Source of the DNA: Mycoplasmopsis caviae
GTDB taxonomy: Bacteria; Bacillota_I; Bacilli_A; Mycoplasmatales; Metamycoplasmataceae
Reading direction: 5' to 3'
DNA length: 64,000 nt
Assembly (NCBI RefSeq): GCF_024498215.1
Contig: NZ_CP101806.1
Span: forward strand, 434,001-498,000
The notes below the pieces were generated by a model that searched no databases, was not told the origin of the DNA, and worked only from the letters and a program-made list of their open reading frames with translations. The position numbers were made by a program, and so were the translations under genes. Positions 22,223 to 33,140 of this stretch are shown here, in pieces. How positions within the stretch are numbered: the stretch's first letter is position 1; each line of letters begins with the position of its first letter.

Positions 22223-23932
22223 ATGAAAAGTAAATACATAAAGAATAATGAATTAAGAGCTAAGGATAAAGGCAAGATTGTTACCTTACATGGCTGAGTA
22301 GCTAACAAGAGACGCTTTGGCGAAATGACTTTCATTGACCTTAGGGATCGTTATGGAATCACTCAATGTGTTTTTAAAAGCGACCTTAATGTAACAAAAG
22401 AAAGTGTAATGGAAGTAACTGGTAAGGTTGTTTTAAGAAAACAAAAGAACCCTAATTTAAAAACTGGCGACATTGAAGTTTTAGTGAGCAAATATTCAAT
22501 TTTTTCACAAGCAGTTGAAGAGTTACCTTTTGCAATTAGAGATGATATTGATGTTAAAGAAGAAACAAGAATGAAATATCGTTTTCTTGATCTAAGGCGT
22601 CCAGTTATGCAAAATAATATAATTACAAAGGATAAAATTATGTTTGCCGTGCGTGAATTTATGCACCAAAACGGCTTTATTGATATTGAAACACCAATGC
22701 TTGCAAAAAGTACTCCCGAGGGTGCAAGAGACTTTTTAGTTCCTACCAGAAATAAAAATGAATTTTGAGCACTACCTCAAAGCCCTCAACTTTTTAAGCA
22801 ACTTCTAATGTGTTCCGGTTTTGAAAAATATTATCAATTTGCTAGATGTTTTCGCGATGAAGACAGTCGAAAAGACAGACAACCTGAATTTACTCAACTA
22901 GATATTGAAACATCATTTTTAAATGTTGAAGATTTTCAAAAATATATTGAAAAATTATTTAAACATATTTTTAAATCATTAGGAATTAAAATTAAAACCC
23001 CATTTCAGAGAATTAAGTACTTTGATGCTTTAAGAGACTATGGAACTGATAAGCCAGATTTAAGATATGATTACAAAATTGTTGATATTAATGACTTTTG
23101 CAACAATACAGAATTCAACATTATTAAGGATGCGAAAAGTAAAAGAATGCTTTTTACTGGCACACTGATTTCTAAAAGTGATTTTAAGGATCTCGAAGAA
23201 ATTGCAAAGAAGAATAAGGCCAATATTTTATTCTATTTTGTTTACCAAAACGGCGAAATTGTTCATACAAATTTTGCAAATAAGGTTAAAGATGCATGTC
23301 TTGACCTAGTAGCAAAATTTGGTAATAAAAATGGTTCATATTTTATTGTAGCCAATAAATATGAACATGCTTCACAGGCTCTTGGTGCTGTTAGAGTTGA
23401 ATTAAATGATAAGTTCAATTATGCAAGAAAAGAATGAAATTTATCTTGAATTACTGATTGACCAATGTTTGAATATGATGAAGAAAATAGCACTTGAGCA
23501 GCAGCACATCACCCTTTTACTCGCTTTGCTCACTCACTTCAAGATTTAGAAACTATGAAGATGGAAGACATTAGAGCATTATCATATGATTTAGTTCTTA
23601 ATGGCTTTGAATTAGGTTCTGGTTCAGCAAGAATTTTTGATAAAGTAACTCAAAAGAAAATGTTTGATTTAATTGGTATGAGTCAGCAGGAACAACAATC
23701 GAGATTTGATTGATTTTTAAAGGCTTTTGATTATGGAATTCCACCTCATTGTGGCATTGGTTTAGGACTAGATAGATTAACAATGATAGTTACTGGCCAA
23801 AAAACAATTCGTGATGTTTTAGCATTTCCAAAAAATGCAAAAAATCAAGACGTATTCACAGGCGCACCTGGAAGTGTTGACCAAAAACAGCTTGACGAAT
23901 TATTTTTACAAATAACGAAAAATGAAAAATAA
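22223..23932 (+). CDS. aspS: Aspartyl-tRNA synthetase
   Basis: 569 residues, bacterial type, with the N-terminal anticodon-binding OB fold (VTLHGWVANKRRFGEMTFID), motif 2 FARCFRDEDSRKDRQPEFTQ, the bacterial insertion domain, and motif 3 GIGLGLDRL near the end. No amidotransferase genes are in the window, so whether it also charges tRNA-Asn cannot be judged. Start ATG 22223 follows the hisS stop by 2 bases; GAGGAAT inside the hisS end acts as ribosome site. Translationally coupled. Confidence 0.96.
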
Positions 23933-23948
23933 AAAACGAAACCTAAAT

Positions 23949-23996
23949 ATGTAAAAAATTTACATTTATTTTATTAAAAGTGTAAATTTTTTACAT
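23949..23996. terminator. Long inverted repeat after aspS
   Basis: TGTAAAAAATTTACA (23950-23964) is the exact reverse complement of 23981-23995, loop 16 bases; one more pair can be added outside. There is no T run directly after it, so it may work in termination, RNA stability or binding. An 11-mer copy follows at 24016-24026. Confidence 0.5.
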
Positions 23997-24048
23997 TCAA
24001 TTTTAACTAAAAGACCTGTTTTATAGTCATATATGACAAAAAATAAGG

Positions 24049-24068
24049 TTTTTTTTTTTTTTTTTTTT
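24049..24068 (+). promoter_or_regulatory. T20 homopolymer upstream of a lipoprotein gene
   Basis: Twenty consecutive T, 56 bases before the ATG at 24125. Tracts of this length slip during replication. In mycoplasma surface-protein genes, homopolymers in the promoter region switch transcription on and off, as in the vlp genes of M. hyorhinis. A TAAAAT box lies downstream near 24097-24102, but no firm -35/-10 assignment can be made. Confidence 0.6.
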
Positions 24069-24124
24069 GAAGAGCATTTCTTATTTATTGAAACAAATAA
24101 AATTTTTCAAAGGAAGAGAGAAAA

Positions 24125-25456
24125 ATGAAAAAACTAGGACTATTAACACCATTCCAATGTATATCATTAACAGTACCTTTAGTTGCTTGTAATTGCAATT
24201 ACAAAGATAACAAGGTTGATATCAACGAGTATGCATCAAAAATTACTGTAAGCATTAAGAAAATCAATACAAAAAGTATTGATGAAATCAATTCAATTGA
24301 TGATTTTGATTTGGAAAACTTTAACAAAAATAATTATAGTATTGCTGATTATAAAATAGAGAAAAATTTTATTTCTAATAACTTAAAATTAATGTTTAAA
24401 ATTAAAGATTTAGATAACAATATTAGTAATGAACAAGCTAGAAACTTTGATGGTTTCAAACAAAAAATAAATGAAACAAATACAATACAGGAAATAGATA
24501 GTGATAATTCAAGCTTAAAATTGGATGTTTTAGAAAAAAATAATAAGATAAACACTTCTATTAAATCATTAAATGATTTTAAGATTCTGAATCTAGACGA
24601 GAAAAAATACTCAATTTATGATTTAAACATAACTTATCCCGATTCAAAGAGTATTAAAGTTCATTATTCAGTTTTGAGGCAATCAGATTTCAAATTAAGT
24701 TCAAGAAAAGAACAAAAAATTGATGGATTTAAAGATGTCATTACGCCTTCAGAAGCAATTAATTCATTAAAACTTTCATTAATAAACCCTAATTCAAATT
24801 TTGATGAAATTAAAAGTAAAAAAATCAATGCATTTGCCATTTCATCATATGATAAAAGCAAATTTAAGGTAGAACTTGCTGATGATAAATTGGTTCGCAA
24901 CGGTTCATTATTAACTGCAAGATTTTCACTAGTTTCGTTAACAAATCCAACCGAAAGAGTTTCAAAAGATTTCTATTTTAATATTATTACAAAAATAAAT
25001 CAAAGTGATTTAGAAGTATTTAAAAACTTATTAAATTATTTGGCTAAATTGACTAAACCTATATTACTAATTAAGAATGAATATGCAGATAAAATCATTG
25101 CTAATTATGAATCGAACCTCTTTTTTTATTTTAAGAACCTGAATAGTTCAACAATTGCTAAGATAAGAACAATTGAGAAAATAAATACAGATAAAATTAA
25201 GGTTTCATATATTCTTGTAAATATCGAGAAAAATATTTCTTCTGATGAACAAACTGAAATAATTACACTAGAACCTAAAACCACATCATTAAAATCATAT
25301 GAAGAATATGCAAGACAAAAAATCTTACCTTTATTAACAGAAATAATCAATATGAGGGAAAAGGTAATGCAAATGAAACCCCTAACATATTTGGGTTTAA
25401 TATACCTAAAAAATATAGAAGCACAAATATTAGATAATTTTTTTAACATTAAATAA
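24125..25456 (+). CDS. Surface lipoprotein with lipoprotein-associated repeat domains
   Basis: 443 residues. Signal peptide MKKLGLLTPFQCISLT ends at lipobox LVAC (Cys 22). Residues about 33-340 hold two clear and one weaker copy of an about 90-residue repeat with an alternating pattern (NYSIADYKIEKN, KYSIYDLNITY, SKFKVELADD), the first two ending in DGFK. It resembles the mycoplasma Lipoprotein_17-type domain (PF04200), by eye. The C-terminal 100 residues are not recognised. Ribosome site AGGAAGAG. Expression may be phase-variable because of the T20 tract upstream. The exposed function is unknown. Confidence 0.8.
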   Translation: MKKLGLLTPFQCISLTVPLVACNCNYKDNKVDINEYASKITVSIKKINTKSIDEINSIDDFDLENFNKNNYSIADYKIEKNFISNNLKLMFKIKDLDNNISNEQARNFDGFKQKINETNTIQEIDSDNSSLKLDVLEKNNKINTSIKSLNDFKILNLDEKKYSIYDLNITYPDSKSIKVHYSVLRQSDFKLSSRKEQKIDGFKDVITPSEAINSLKLSLINPNSNFDEIKSKKINAFAISSYDKSKFKVELADDKLVRNGSLLTARFSLVSLTNPTERVSKDFYFNIITKINQSDLEVFKNLLNYLAKLTKPILLIKNEYADKIIANYESNLFFYFKNLNSSTIAKIRTIEKINTDKIKVSYILVNIEKNISSDEQTEIITLEPKTTSLKSYEEYARQKILPLLTEIINMREKVMQMKPLTYLGLIYLKNIEAQILDNFFNIK

Positions 25457-25666
25457 AAAATCTTTTAATATAAATTTTAAAATAATATAGGCAAACGGAT
25501 TTACATTTTTTATTAAGTAAACAGAACGCTAACAATTCAAACGTCATAAATTGAGTATAATTAATGTGTAAAAGTAATGATAATTTCTGCTTAATTTTTT
25601 TGTATCGATTAATAAATATTAACTTTAAGTCAGCAAAATATTATTAATGTTTATATTGGAGATTTT

Positions 25667-26566
25667 ATGAAAATAAATAAATTACTCAGGAACGGTGTTC
25701 TAGTTACTAGCCCACTATTTTTATTGACTATTGTATCATGCCATGATAAGTCAACTGATACAAGTAAAACAATTAACCCAAAAACATTTTTTGATTTTAA
25801 AAAACCTATTGAAACAAAGGATGTTACTAAATTAACAAGTGTTGAAAAACTAAAATATTGCCAAGAGGTTCTTTGAAAAATCAAAAATTATTCAGTTTTT
25901 AAAAATGTAGAACTAGAAGAATTCAATAAGCAAGATTTAGAAGAATATGGACCAAATAATGTTTTGAACATATTTAAATATGAAAAGTCTATTCTTATAT
26001 CTTCATTATTTGCTAAGCACCTAAATATTAAATCAGCAAAGACGTATTATGATAAATATAGAGAAGAATTTCGAATAACTGAAAACTTTGAGGATTATTT
26101 AACACTTCACTATACTAAAATGACAAAAGCTCTTGAAATATATCAAAAATCTAGTGATAAAGATACAGTTTCAAAGATTAAACGCGAACTAAATGATGTG
26201 AGCAAACTTAATGAGATAAAAATAAAATTTAAAGATGTTAAAAATAAGACAATAATGCTTATTGATGAATTGCTTAAAATCAAAAAGAATGAAAATCTAT
26301 TTAGATCAATTGAAGAATTAGGTATTACTTTAGGTGAATTGAGAGAAAAGATTGAAAAAGATGAGCCAAATTCACTAGCATTATCACTTTTTACAAGATT
26401 TAATTCATTGATCAAAAATAAGGAAGAAATTCCAACAAGTCTAATTAAATCACTTAAAGGTAAGTTGCCTAAAAATGAATTTGATAGTTTAAGTGGTTCA
26501 TTTGACGAGTTAAATTCCTTATACGATTACCTAATTGATTATGTTAAAGAAAATCAAACACTATAA
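25667..26566 (+). CDS. Lipoprotein, tandem paralogue 1
   Basis: 299 residues with one Trp-TGA (25874). Signal peptide MKINKLLRNGVLVTS ends with lipobox TIVSC (Cys 25). The mature protein is helical and charged, with INPKTFFDFKKP at its start and ENFEDYLTLHYTKMTKALEI in the middle. Both segments recur in the next gene, so the two arose by tandem duplication. No known domain is recognised. The start ATG 25667 has TGGAG 8 bases upstream. Confidence 0.8.
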
Positions 26567-26610
26567 TTATTAAAAAACAATACGATTAATATATAAAATT
26601 TGGAGGTTTT

Positions 26611-27504
26611 ATGAATATTAAAAATTTATTAAGAACTAGTGCATTAGTTAGTTTACCAATTTCAACAGTACCTATTGTTTCATGTTATAACAAAGATAAA
26701 GTTTCGATTAATCCTAGCACATTTTTTGATTATGAGAAAGCTACTAAGGTTGAAGATATTACAAAATTAAATAAGCAAAAGAAATATGAATCTTGTCAAA
26801 TATTTTTCAATAAGTTATCTGAGTTATCTATATTTAAAGAAGCTAAACAAAGTGATTTTGATACTGCTAAGGTTTCAATTTATGGACCTGAGAAAATTTA
26901 TGATTTTGTTAAAGATAAAACTGCTCAAATACACTCATTTTTATTCAACAATGAATCTAATTTTGAGATTGCAAGTAAGCATTTCGAAGAGAATAAAACT
27001 GAATTAAATTCAAATAATTTTGAAGATTATTTGACAACTCAATACTCAAGTATGACAAAAGCATTTGAAATTTACTTAAAAGCACCTAATTCTAAGAGCG
27101 TAGCAAGCATTAAAGAAGAATTAAAAGACACTGAAAAGGTTAAATATATTAACAACAAAATTAATGACTTTAAAAATGAATCAAAAAAATTGATTGATGA
27201 GCTTCTCAAGAATTCAATTGCTAAGGAATATGCTGATCAAGCGCTTGAAACTTTTGGATTCAGTGTTGAAAAATATAAAGATAAAATAGATGAATATGAT
27301 AATAACACTCATGCAAAAAAAATATTTATTATGCAAAACATTCTATCTAAGGAATTTGCGAAAAATCAAACTCAACCTAATGCTGGAGCAATCCCAAGTT
27401 TAGTATCAACTAAACCACCAAAAAACCTAACAGAGGCAGTTGATACAATGGATAAATTTCTAACCGCTATGAAATTAGCAATAAAAAGTCTTCCTACAAC
27501 CTAA
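26611..27504 (+). CDS. Lipoprotein, tandem paralogue 2
   Basis: 297 residues, lipobox TVPIVSC. It parallels the preceding gene along its length: INPSTFFDYEKATKVEDITK near the mature N-terminus and NNFEDYLTTQYSSMTKAFEI in the middle. Divergence is substantial, so the duplication is not recent. Ribosome site GGAGG, 6 bases before the ATG. No terminator is obvious between the two paralogues, which probably form one transcript. Function unknown; likely surface-exposed. Confidence 0.8.
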   Translation: MNIKNLLRTSALVSLPISTVPIVSCYNKDKVSINPSTFFDYEKATKVEDITKLNKQKKYESCQIFFNKLSELSIFKEAKQSDFDTAKVSIYGPEKIYDFVKDKTAQIHSFLFNNESNFEIASKHFEENKTELNSNNFEDYLTTQYSSMTKAFEIYLKAPNSKSVASIKEELKDTEKVKYINNKINDFKNESKKLIDELLKNSIAKEYADQALETFGFSVEKYKDKIDEYDNNTHAKKIFIMQNILSKEFAKNQTQPNAGAIPSLVSTKPPKNLTEAVDTMDKFLTAMKLAIKSLPTT

Positions 27505-27556
27505 TAAGCCATGTGCTTATTTTTTTATAAATGAAACTTAAAATTTACATTTTCTA

Positions 27557-27562
27557 TATAAT
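27557..27562 (+). promoter_or_regulatory. -10 box for gltX
   Basis: TATAAT at 27557-27562, 38 bases before the gltX ATG. No good -35 at 17 bases; only the -10 is supported. Confidence 0.4.
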
Positions 27563-27600
27563 ATTAAATAATATATTAAGTATTAATATTAGAGGTTAAA

Positions 27601-28982
<1,382 letters not shown>

Positions 28983-28992
<10 letters not shown>

Positions 28993-29390
28993 GATTTACA
29001 TCAATTCAAGATCATAAAACAAAGGGTGTAGAACCAAAAATTATTTCTTTTGAGGCTGATGCTGAATATGATTATTTCATTGATGATGAAGACCTAAACA
29101 AATTTGAATATCATACATATCATTTTAAAGAGCCTTCTGTTGGTGAATCAAATAGAATTGAGATTAATGAAAAGAGAGTTAATATTTTTACAGGTATGTC
29201 AACATTAACAATGCTTAAAGGCATAAAAGCTGCAAACTCATTTGTTAATGTTGATGGTTCACAATTCTTTTTAAAACCTTTACTACACAATGTTGTTATT
29301 GAAGATAAAATCAAAAAATTTAAGTATGAATTATTTGGACCAAATGATGAATTAATTGGCGAATTTAATGTTTCACTTGAAGAAATATAA
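28983..29390 (+). CDS. Small hypothetical protein, possibly YwiB/DUF1934-like
   Basis: 135 residues, beta-strand-rich, without signal peptide or membrane segment. The ATG overlaps the last 10 bases of gltX in another frame. The pattern (INEKRVNIFTGMSTLTMLKG, then a Phe-x-Leu-Lys turn, then YELFGPNDELIGEFNVSL) recalls the YwiB/DUF1934 beta-barrel family, whose function is not established. That match is by eye only. A terminator follows directly. Confidence 0.7.
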
Positions 29391-29396
29391 TATATT

Positions 29397-29427
29397 AATG
29401 AAGTATTAGACGTGCTTCATTTTTTTA
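29397..29427 (+). terminator. Terminator after gltX operon
   Basis: AATGAAG (29397-29403) pairs with CTTCATT (29415-29421), then a T run. A degenerate 11-mer (CTTGTTTATAG) lies just past it at about 29432-29442. Confidence 0.7.
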
Positions 29428-29520
29428 CAAAAATGCTTGTTTATAGGCACATAAGCAATTTTAAATAGTGTAATTCATAATGAATTTATATTTGTATTAT
29501 TAACTACCAAGAAGAAAATT

Positions 29521-29541
29521 AAAAAAGTGGCAAGCCACTTT
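29521..29541 (-). terminator. Terminator of the minus-strand membrane protein gene
   Basis: AAAGTGGC (29524-29531) and GCCACTTT (29534-29541) form a compact hairpin; T run on the minus strand. Confidence 0.65.
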
Positions 29542-29558
29542 GATTATTATTTATAAGA

Positions 29559-30176
29559 CTATTGATTGTCTGCGTTTACTGTGTTTGTTGATTCTCAAAC
29601 ATTTTTGTTTGATTTCTTTTTAAGGTTAAGACTTTCAATAATTATACCAACAATAGAAACTGATATTACACCAACATGAGTAAAGAATTGGACAAATGGA
29701 ATTGTACCAGATATGAATTTAGTATCACTTGGTTTTGTCATCTTAAATGTAGCACCAAAGAATTGGAATACAAATCAAGCAAGCATTGAAACAAATACAA
29801 CTAACATAATTGGTCCAATAAACCAATTTCTATTTGCAAGTGCTTTAATTCCTATTGCTAAAACAACAAAAATTCAAGAAACATATAGAATTAAGTAAAG
29901 ACTAGCAATAGCACATGCTGTATATGTCATTGAGTCTGAACCTACTAATACAGTAATAGCTTTAATAGTATCAGCAATTTTTAGAAAATCGGAGAAAATT
30001 GTGTTAACAATTTCTTTAAAAGCTACTATAAATTGATAAGCACCGTTACTTTTTCCACCTAATTTAGCAGATCATTCTGCTTTAGCAACAACAATTAATA
30101 AAATTGTGAATACAGCTAAAAGTACTGATAAAACAATAACAGAAGCATATTTTATTTTATTGCCTTTATTTGACAT
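29559..30176 (-). CDS. Membrane protein of unknown function
   Basis: 205 residues with about four hydrophobic segments: IKYASVIVLSVLLAVFTILL at the start, MTYTACAIASLYLILYVSWI, WFIGPIMLVVFVSMLAWFVF and VQFFTHVGVISVSIVGIIIE. A polar extracytoplasmic loop of about 50 residues separates the first two. The tail is polar (KKKSNKNVWESTNTVN). Not recognised. The start ATG 30176 is followed by the basic residues expected inside; a GAGGTG ribosome site precedes it. It stands alone between two terminators. Confidence 0.75.
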
Positions 30177-30318
30177 AAACACCTCATTTTTATTTTATAG
30201 TTTTTTACACTTTAATAAAACTATAAAAATATTATACAACTTTTTTAATTTTTGGATATTAAATAAATAAAAAAACTAATTTATATAATTTTACCAAAAC
30301 AACTGTTTTATAGGCTTA

Positions 30319-31047
30319 TTAGTCAATTGTTAAACTTTTAAGTTCATTGTTTAAATGGTAAATTCTCTCTTCATATTTATTTGTGCTAAATGGTAAAACA
30401 TCCTGACTATAAGCTCACAAAATAACAATGTAATTTACTAATATTTTGTGTCTTAGTAGATAAATATAATCATAATTTCCATAAGTTTCAAGAAACAATT
30501 TCTCTTGTTCATTACTTAATTCATTTGCTTCAATATAATAAGCTAATTCAAAATGTTTATCGCCTAATGAAGAATATTCCCAATCAATAAAATACACTTT
30601 CTTATTTTTAACAATCATGTTAAAAAATCAAAGATCATTGTGCAAAGGAGTATCTTTTCTCATCCGTGAGAGTGTCATATTTATTGGTCTATAAAAGTCA
30701 TCTAAAACTTTCAATTTTATCTTTTTTTCTTGTAATATTTTGCGATATTCTTTTATTCTAGCAGCATGATTTGATGCAGGAAATTTTAATTTTGAACTGT
30801 GTAAAATTTTTAAATTGTTTGCTACTTGAATAATATTATTCTCATCATTTCAATATTCCTTGCCATCAATGAATTCCCATCACACTTCGTCATTCTCATT
30901 TTTTATTAATTTTGGAACAAAATCAAAGTTACTTAACAACGAGTAATCTAACTTATGGTTAAACTTGTTAACAACTTTTTGTTGAATGAATAATTCATTA
31001 TCTCGGTATGAAATATTGGTGTGACCTTTTTTAATTAAAACTTTCAT
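30319..31047 (-). CDS. Choline/ethanolamine-kinase-like phosphotransferase
   Basis: 242 residues of the protein-kinase-like phosphotransferase fold. The catalytic loop LHNDLWFFNMIV (HxDxxxxN) is near residue 140 and the metal-binding [11 protein letters not shown] follows near 155, as in LicA and thiamine/choline kinases. It would phosphorylate a small alcohol such as choline, perhaps for lipid head groups; the substrate is inferred. The start ATG 31047 has AAGGAG 5 bases upstream. It is divergent from lepA, with an 11-mer copy (30303-30313) six bases past its stop. Confidence 0.85.
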
Positions 31048-31137
31048 TTTACTCCTTTTTGTTTTGAAATTATACAATTTTTAATAATATTTAGTTATTA
31101 TATATTTTTAAATTTTGATAACTTGATAGGTGATATT

Positions 31138-32937
31138 ATGGACAAAAGTAAAATTCGGAATTTTTCAATTATTGCCCATATTGATCATGGTAAAAGTACA
31201 TTAGCTGACAGAATACTTGAAATTACAAACACAGTTAGCGAACACGATATGGATGATCAATTTTTGGACCAAATGGATTTAGAACGTGAAAGAGGAATTA
31301 CAATTAAATTAAATGCTGTACAAATTAAGTATAAAGACTACACATTTCATTTAATTGACACACCTGGTCACGTTGATTTTACCTATGAGGTTTCGCGATC
31401 GCTTGCAGCTAGTGAGGGTGCTCTTTTACTTGTTGATGCTACCCAAGGTATCGAAGCTCAAACACTTGCAAACGTTTATTTAGCACTTGAAAACAATTTA
31501 ACTATTATTCCAATAATAAATAAAATTGACCTACCATCTGCAGATATTGAAGCAACAAAGAAAGAAATTGAAGATGTAATTGGCTTACCTACTGACAATG
31601 CTGTTTGTATATCTGCTAAAACTGGCTTAAATTGTGAGCAAGTATTAGAAGCAATTGAAAAGTATATTCCATCTCCAAAAGATGCAGATGATTCAAAACC
31701 ACTTAAAGCACTAATATTTGATTCATACTTCGATGAATATCGCGGTGTTATTATGCTAATTAGAGTTTTCGAGGGTGAACTAAAAGTAGGCGATGAGTTT
31801 ATGTTTATGTCTAATGGACAAAAATATAGTGTTAGTGAACTTGGTGTTAGAAATCCAAAAGAAACTAAAAAGAACAGACTTGAAGCTGGTGAGGTAGGTT
31901 ATGTTGCTGCAACAATTAGAGATGCACGAGAAGTTAGTGTTGGTGACACTATTACATTAGTAAGTAGACCAGCTGAAAGCCCGCTTGCTGGATATAAGAA
32001 GAAAAAACCCGTACTTTATACAGGGTTTTATCCAATTGATACAAGAGATTATATGGAACTAAAAGAAAGTTTGGAAAAAATAGCACTTTCTGATAGTTCA
32101 ATAACCTGAGAACAAGAAACATCAAAAGCTCTAGGTTTTGGCTTTAGAGTCGGGTTTCTTGGGATGTTGCACATGGAGATTTTACAAGAAAGATTAAACA
32201 GAGAATATAAGATTGGTATTATTGCTACAAGTCCATCAGTTGAGTATGATGTTCACATGACTAATGGAACAATTGAAAAAGTATCAAACCCTGCACTTTT
32301 ACCGGATAGAACATTTATTGATCACATCGATGAACCATATATAAAAGCTGAAATTTTGGTGCCAAATGAGTATATTGGTAATGTAATGGAACTATGTCAA
32401 AGTAAGCGTGGAATTTATATTAATATGGATTATATTGACTCAAATAGATCAAGGTTAATTTATGAAATGCCACTAGGTGAAATTATCTTTGATTTCTTTG
32501 ATAGGCTCAAGAGTTTAACCAAAGGATATGCGTCATTTGAATATGACCTAATAGGCTATAAAACAAGCGAATTGGTAAAAGTTGACATACTTTTAAATGG
32601 TGACAAAATTGATGCATTTTCAATTATTACTCACAAAGATTCTGCATATAGTAAAGCGAGAGATTTAACACAAAAATTAAAGGAAGCAATTCCTAGACAA
32701 AACTTTGAAGTGCCTGTTCAGGCCACAATTGGAAGTAAGATTATTGCCCGTGAAACAATCAAGGCATTTAGAAAAGATGTGACTTCAAAACTACATGCAG
32801 CAGATGTTTCAAGATATAAAAAATTACTTGAAAAACAAAAAGCTGGAAAGAAAAAAATGAAGATGCTTGGAACAGTTGAAGTACCACAAGAGGCATTTTT
32901 ATCAATACTTAAAACAAACATTGACAAGAAAAAATAG
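31138..32937 (+). CDS. lepA: Elongation factor 4 (LepA GTPase)
   Basis: 599 residues, the standard length. G1 AHIDHGKST at residue 13, the switch and G3 [11 protein letters not shown] near 80 and G4 NKIDLP near 130, then the EF-G-like domains and the LepA-specific C-terminal domain ending in [16 protein letters not shown]. It acts on the ribosome to back-translocate or remodel stalled complexes. ATG 31138 was chosen over a TTG 15 bases upstream because AGGTGAT sits 7-8 bases before it. A single-gene transcript with its own terminator. Confidence 0.97.
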
Positions 32938-32962
32938 AGAGGTTTATAAACCTCTTTTTTTG
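32938..32962 (+). terminator. lepA terminator
   Basis: AGAGGTTT (32938-32945) pairs with AAACCTCT (32948-32955), then a T run, beginning immediately after the stop codon. A second inverted repeat (TATGAAAAA / TTTTTCATA) follows at about 32979-33005. Confidence 0.8.
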
Positions 32963-33093
32963 TAAAAATCAAATTTTTTATGAAAAAAAGCAAAAATTTT
33001 TCATAAAAAAAATTATTCTTCCAGTTCTAACTATGTTAGATTTAATTATTTAGGGAAAAAATGAAAAAAATTAATTTTTTTCGTAATTTTTAC

Positions 33094-33099
33094 TATAAT
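33094..33099 (+). promoter_or_regulatory. -10 box for the giant surface protein gene
   Basis: TATAAT, 42 bases before the ATG at 33141. No clear -35. The ribosome site AGGAGGG (33128-33134) is the strongest Shine-Dalgarno sequence noticed here, fitting high expression. Confidence 0.45.
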
Positions 33100-33140
33100 T
33101 AATTTACAAAAAATTTATTTTTTGTTTAGGAGGGAAATTT

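Noticed and set aside
33061-33102. 13-codon reading frame (MKKINFFRNFYYN) behind AGGG before the giant gene
   Set aside because: It overlaps the -10 box of the giant gene, so it could hardly be transcribed from that promoter; too short to support.
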